Position numbers and translations under genes: made by a program. 64,000 nt of DNA from Holothuria scabra (taxonomy: Eukaryota; Echinodermata; Holothuroidea; Aspidochirotida; Holothuriidae), in assembly GCA_037179385.1 (NCBI GenBank), contig CM074180.1:31911455-31975454 (forward strand). The letters are read 5' to 3'. Below the pieces are notes generated by a model. That model made no database searches and was not told the DNA's origin. It was given only the letters and a program-made list of their open reading frames with translations. This document shows positions 40,801 to 46,800 of the stretch, piece by piece; the first letter of the stretch is position 1, and the number at the start of each line of letters is the position of its first letter.

Positions 40801-43800
40801 GGTTGGCCAACTGATTTCATTAGCATGTGATACCAAATGATTTGAACAATATGCACAATTCATGTTTTAAATTTCTTGCTGGTTAAACAGGACATTAATT
40901 CTTACCTAAAAGTTAACATAGACTGGTATGGAGAACACTTAGGCAAGAAGTTTCCCATTTAATACAAACTACTGATATTAAAACCAAATATAAAATTCTT
41001 GTACTAATTTTTTTACATATCAAGTCAAAGACTGCCTTTGTTTAGGAAATGTATGGCAGACTATTGGTAATACAACCGGTGCCAAAAGTAAAGTTGCAAA
41101 CAAATACCTCACGAGGCACATTATGTAACTGGTGTAAAACTGTATAACTGCACCAAATTCCCTCAAGAAGCTACATAAATTTAATCAAACACTAAATTCT
41201 TTTCCTCATCACTCTTTGTGCGTTACCTTTAAAGAAAGCTACTTTGATTTTAGCTTCTGTTGCTGCTGAAGTATCAGCTAAGAGACTGTAGCAGTTGACA
41301 GAATAGCAATGAATATTCAACAGTCGGCATACTGCCCTCACAACCGTGGACTTGCCACAACCTGTAGGTCCAATGAGGAGTAAGGATGCAGCCAAGCGAT
41401 CACATGCTGGGCTAAAAGACCAAACAGGAAGAAAATGATAAATTTCACTTACATGAAAGGCAGTTACTCACTACCAAAGCATATCCAAGTCCCCTAACCT
41501 ACTTACTTAAGCCCCTCCCACAACTGTCTAGAACTCATCCTTATCCAGACAAAATCTTGATTTATTGCTGCAGGGTGAGTAAACAAGACCTATCTGTAAT
41601 TAGAACACTCTCGATACAGTACATTCTGTGAAATATATGCTATAGTACCTTGCATTTTTTAAATTTGCTGTCAATCAAAGAGCTGTGCCAATTGAGAATT
41701 TCTGTACACATCTACAAAAGTTGCAGTTTTGGTTGAGAAATGACTGCCTTTAATAACTAGTATACAACAGGAAAGGATGTTACCAAAGTTAGACAGGTCT
41801 TGATTAATGATCAATGATTGTATTAAATTAGTAACTTAGATGAGACTTAATGACACACCAACACGAATGTGTTATATTGTGTCAGTCAACTGGATGAAAA
41901 GTTCACAAAGTTAAAATTTATTTTCTAGTATGGAATGATTACATCAAACAATTATATTCTTCAAATTTTAAAAGCCACATATATGATCTATATATGAATG
42001 CCCCAAGTAATAACTAGAATCCCAAAATACAAAAACAAATATTGATACACTTTCTGTTTTACACAGACACTACAACTCCCATAAAACAGAGGTTATAAGA
42101 AGTAGTGCAGGGTTGTGATGTGTGAGTGGTTTACCTGTCTGTACTTCAGAGTCACCAACATTGGAAGTTAGTCGAAAAATGACCCCTCTCTTTCCAGTTA
42201 CTACTCCAGGGAAACCCTCTGCTATGTCAAATAGATGCCCAAAATTATACTTTGAAAACCACTCTTGCATAATTGCCACATACTGTATTACTGTACTACT
42301 GTATTACTGCACTACTGTAGAAATTTTGTTCTAAAACTTTTGGCCAGCATTTCACTTAGTTGTCCAACTCCAATAGACATTCTTCCCACCCTTTCCATTC
42401 CCCTCACACAAACATATGATATGGTCACATTCTTTGTGAACATATAAGATACTGTACCTGTTAAGCAAGCAAGTCACTCTGAAGTAACTTAAATGTCCTG
42501 TAGTATGCCTACTAAAATTTATAACATGACTGCAGATTTTGTAATCAAAGGAGACCATGTTCATGAAAGATTCAATAGATTGAATATCTGCGAGACTGAA
42601 AACACACTTAAATAAGTTTAGAGCGACAGCAGTGATGGGTTTAATATATTGCTGTGGTTAAGACAAGGAATAGAGTTAGAACATTCTGCTTGTTAATCTT
42701 GAGCCGCGTTAATTTTCGATCAAAAGAATCTTCAATCTGTTGGACTTTGAGATTCATGAATGCATGGTTTTGCAATGATCTCAAACAGATCTATTGCAAT
42801 GTGTGTGGTGATAGCAAAGATATTTTAAACATAGATACCAAACTTAAAATGGCGTGGTGACTCCTCGTGGAGGCCGATTCGGAAGGGCAGAAGTGCTGAT
42901 CACTGATCAATCGTTTGAAAGCTAACAGTTAATTGATATCTTCCGGTAGTAAAAATAAGTGTGATTTTAAAACATTGCAATTCTTACTGTTCTTCAATAA
43001 ACTTCACTAACATGAAACAGTTTTAGGCTTCTTCGCAGGCTTTCTTCGTAAGAACATTTAACATTAACGCACAACGACTGGTTTGAAGTTCACTTGCTTA
43101 CTATTTGGTCAGTTTCTATGGTATCTTCACAAGCCCGCATCTGTGCACGGGTTTACATTCTTACGCGCTTACAACACAAAATCAACTACTGGGTTCTTTT
43201 TCCAAGCATGCAGAAGTACGCATCAATTACTCCGTAATTCATGGAGAAATTATGCATTGAGCGCATACAGAACTCGCCTTGAAAATGCATGCGTGCTGAC
43301 ATCTCGTCACAATGGAATTTTCTGTTACACATGCATCATTGTGCACACAGATAACTGAATAGAACTGTGCGCATGTCAAATGAACACTTCCGCCCCTTCG
43401 ATTGAGCATCTGGGAGGGGTCAACGCGTCTAACAGTGTAGGGATAGGAGTTTGGTATCTACGTTTATAATATCTTTGGGTGATAGCTAAAGTGAGAGGGC
43501 TTTAATATGAGATCTGACCACATATTTCACTTCAACTTAAGAAAATGACTTAAGACAATGACAAACATTCTAACTGATGTAAACTATGGTATTGTTGGAT
43601 ACCACAGATCTTTAAATGTCACAAAGGCATGATGTCAAATTTATTCAATTATTCAAATGTTTGCAAAGATTGGGAGCGACCTCAGAAAGGCATGGTGTAA
43701 AGAACCATTTTCAAGGGAAAGTTTTTTTCTAGACCTTTTCTTTTTTCTAGAAAGAAAATGCATTGTCTGAAATATCATACTGTAGTACTTCTCTAATCTC

Positions 43801-46800
43801 TAAGGTATTAACATTTCAATACAAAACATTTAACCACCTCATTTTCTCTACCCTTCATGTGGTTACATGTAGTTTAAACTAGCATTAAATGAATGAGATT
43901 AAAATTTTCCAACAGTAATCAGATTTTCAAGGACAAACAGAACCTTTTATTGTAAAGAAAAAAATAGAATCTGAAGTGAGATCCCCACTCACATAACATT
44001 CAGTGAACTTTAGGAGACCTGTGAATTTTTCTTGAAAACATGAACCAACAGTGAGACATATTTAATTTGGAAACCATGGTGTGGAGGAAATGAAATACTT
44101 TGGCTTTAAGTCTGGATATCGCTTCCAGGAAACTGGGAGCTCAGGTTTTGGGTAAGATGTACCAAAATGAGGCTTGAATTTCTTTAGAGGGCACCTTGAA
44201 TAGCTTTGCTTCCACAAACTCAATTTATCTTAGACCCTGACTGTAAAAGGTCCTATTCTACTTGTGCTGTAAACATTGTGAACATCAAAGGTGAATAGTT
44301 TTGGTACTTTTACTTGAAGTATTCAGTTTCCAAAATGGTTCACTATGTCTGGGAGAAGAATGCATTTTTTTGTAAATTTAAAGTACCTTTTTTATACCAA
44401 ACATGATGACACAAATTAATGGGCCAAAAAAAAAAAAAAAAACCAAAGGACTTGATGAAAGAAACTGAAGACCTAATTTGATACACATAATTGGGCTACA
44501 GGTTTATAAAATGCAAGTAAAATGAAATGGAGTTTTTTCAGGACAGCTCACCTTCTTTGAATGAATGGACAGATGATGTCTTCCACCTCTGAGATGTATC
44601 TCACCAGCCCAGGGGGAAGAGGAGAGCGCCAAACAGGATGCAAGCGACTACTAAGAAAGACATCTGCAGTTGCAGGAATAAAGCTAGATGAAGCACCAGA
44701 CTAGAAAGGAGAAGAAATGAAAGAGGTTTTTGAGATTTATGATGTATTCTGTCTAGCTAAAATTTCTTTCTAAATTAGTACAGATGTTCTGCAGAGAAAT
44801 ATGACACTATTCATGCTCATCCTTGAGGGAATGCTAAGAGCATTAATATAACATGAGCATAAAAATTCAGTTCAGGACCATAAACTAACCAAAACCTAAA
44901 CATAGATGGCAGGCTCTTTCCTCTTTATCAAAGGGGTTTTTGCTATCTACAACAATAAATAGTTTATTAAACAGGTATTATTAAATATATAGAAAATTGC
45001 ATTGTATTCATACTTCCGTCCTGCTATATTTTAATTTAAATACAATAGATCTAAAAAAAGAAAAAAAATGGAAGGGAAATGTAGCAGAGATCATTGAATG
45101 CACGCACATGAATATACTATGGGTTATCCCACACGTGGGTAGGATATGCCAATGGTATTTCCCACCTGTCGTGAAAGGTGACTAAACGGATAACAAACTT
45201 GAACTTGAAGCATACTTGTAATTAAATTTCAAACTTTTTTTTGTCCAGATTACTGATACTATATAACACAGTCATGTCAATGTGTCATTAAATCTCATCT
45301 TACTACTGTAACCCACACTTGGGTATTCTTTTACATAGTACACACAAAATATGAAGTTTGTGTGTATGCCCTTTCATTTCAGGAAAATGCAAAGGCAGGG
45401 ATTTTAATATTCTGTTTTGGGGGCCCTAGGCCTGAAACCCTATGGGTTAGGTGAATGCAGGGATAACACCACAAGTGATGAGACATCAGACAACTTTGGA
45501 TTCAGATCCAATAAAATTTTGGTAGAATTTTGGTTGAGTAGACTTTTACCAATTTTCACCATTAGAGCTGGCTGTCATTACTGGAATGAGGGACAGCCTG
45601 CAGCTGCAAAGAGGGAGGGGTAAAGATACTTTGTGGAGGCTTTATGTGCCAAAAGGCATGAAGGAGCTAGGTAACAGGTGACATATCCCACCATTATAGT
45701 AGGTGGACACTCATTGCAAAAAAGAAAAACACTTCACAAACCTGAAAAACATTTGTATGCAAGCTATTGGCAAGATAACTGATAGCCTTGGGTACCACAG
45801 GTAGTATCTTGGTGATTTTGTAGTAAACAATTGGTGAATGAAACTCGTACCCATCACTGATGTTTTGCATGTATTCGGGAAAGTCATTGGTTGTGAGACA
45901 GATGACGTCACCCTCTGACACCACTCTAAACAGGGAGAAAAAAATATAATTAGCACTTTTAATTCGGCTGAAATGTCTTCACAGAAAAATATGGCATTTT
46001 TATTTTGAGCAATACAAAATAGTTACAAAGTTCTTTTACTATAATTTTCATGATGCATTCTCTCCATAGGGCACTGAGTTTGTACTTTCCACTTGTCTTT
46101 ACAAAACTGCCTAATCAAGCAAAAGAACAGCCCTTGGTCTTGGTGAGAACAAAACCTGATAAGAGCATATAGGTTTAAGTTATTTCTAGCATCCACAAAA
46201 ATTTCTCTGTGGTCACTAGACAGCGCAAAAATTTTATTCACACTTTACAAGTTTGTAAATGGAGATTAGCTGTTATCTAATACTACAGTATTTAACTCAG
46301 TATATTGTCTGCATCAAAAAACTGTCACCTGGGGGTTTTTGCAAGAGAATTCCATATCAGGCATAACACAGCATGAATGAATTTTCCATGGCACACTGTT
46401 CAAAGTTTCATTCCTTTGCGAAAATTTGTCCTCAAACTATTAACTACTATCAAAATATTAAATGTTGCAAATGTTACAGAACAAACAAACAGTGCTAATA
46501 TTTAGTTTCAACAAAGATGAATGAAGGGTCAATCAGCACTAGTTTCAGATCTTGTCCATGTTTTGGCTAGGATCATGTATATTATTTGTTCTCATCTTAC
46601 TGTTTAAAATAGACGGCATGTTTGGTCTAACGGTGGAGCATCCGCCTCCCGTGCGGAAGACCCGGGTTCACTTCCCAGGTCGAGTCATACCAAAGACTCT
46701 AAAAAAGGAACCCACTGCCGAAGTGTGTGATGCTTCGCATAAGCAATGGAGTAGGGAAAACAAGCCAGTGAACCACAAGTGGAAAAAGGCTGTGGCCGGC

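Larger units (their letters stand above)
41753..44551. other. PEX6 intron 4, rest
   Basis: Contains the unexplained coding-like segment near 42.2 kb, a TACTGTATTACTG minisatellite at about 42280-42320, and otherwise unremarkable AT-rich DNA. Confidence 0.55.

Noticed and set aside
42070..42279. The coding-like stretch as a normal PEX6 exon
   Set aside because: Exon 4 to exon 5 already joins in phase with the expected family sequence, and this stretch matches no PEX6 region. It is kept only as an unassigned segment.
46610..46690. A working tRNA-Gly gene
   Set aside because: The acceptor arms do not pair, and the sequence continues into a SINE body with a flanking target duplication.
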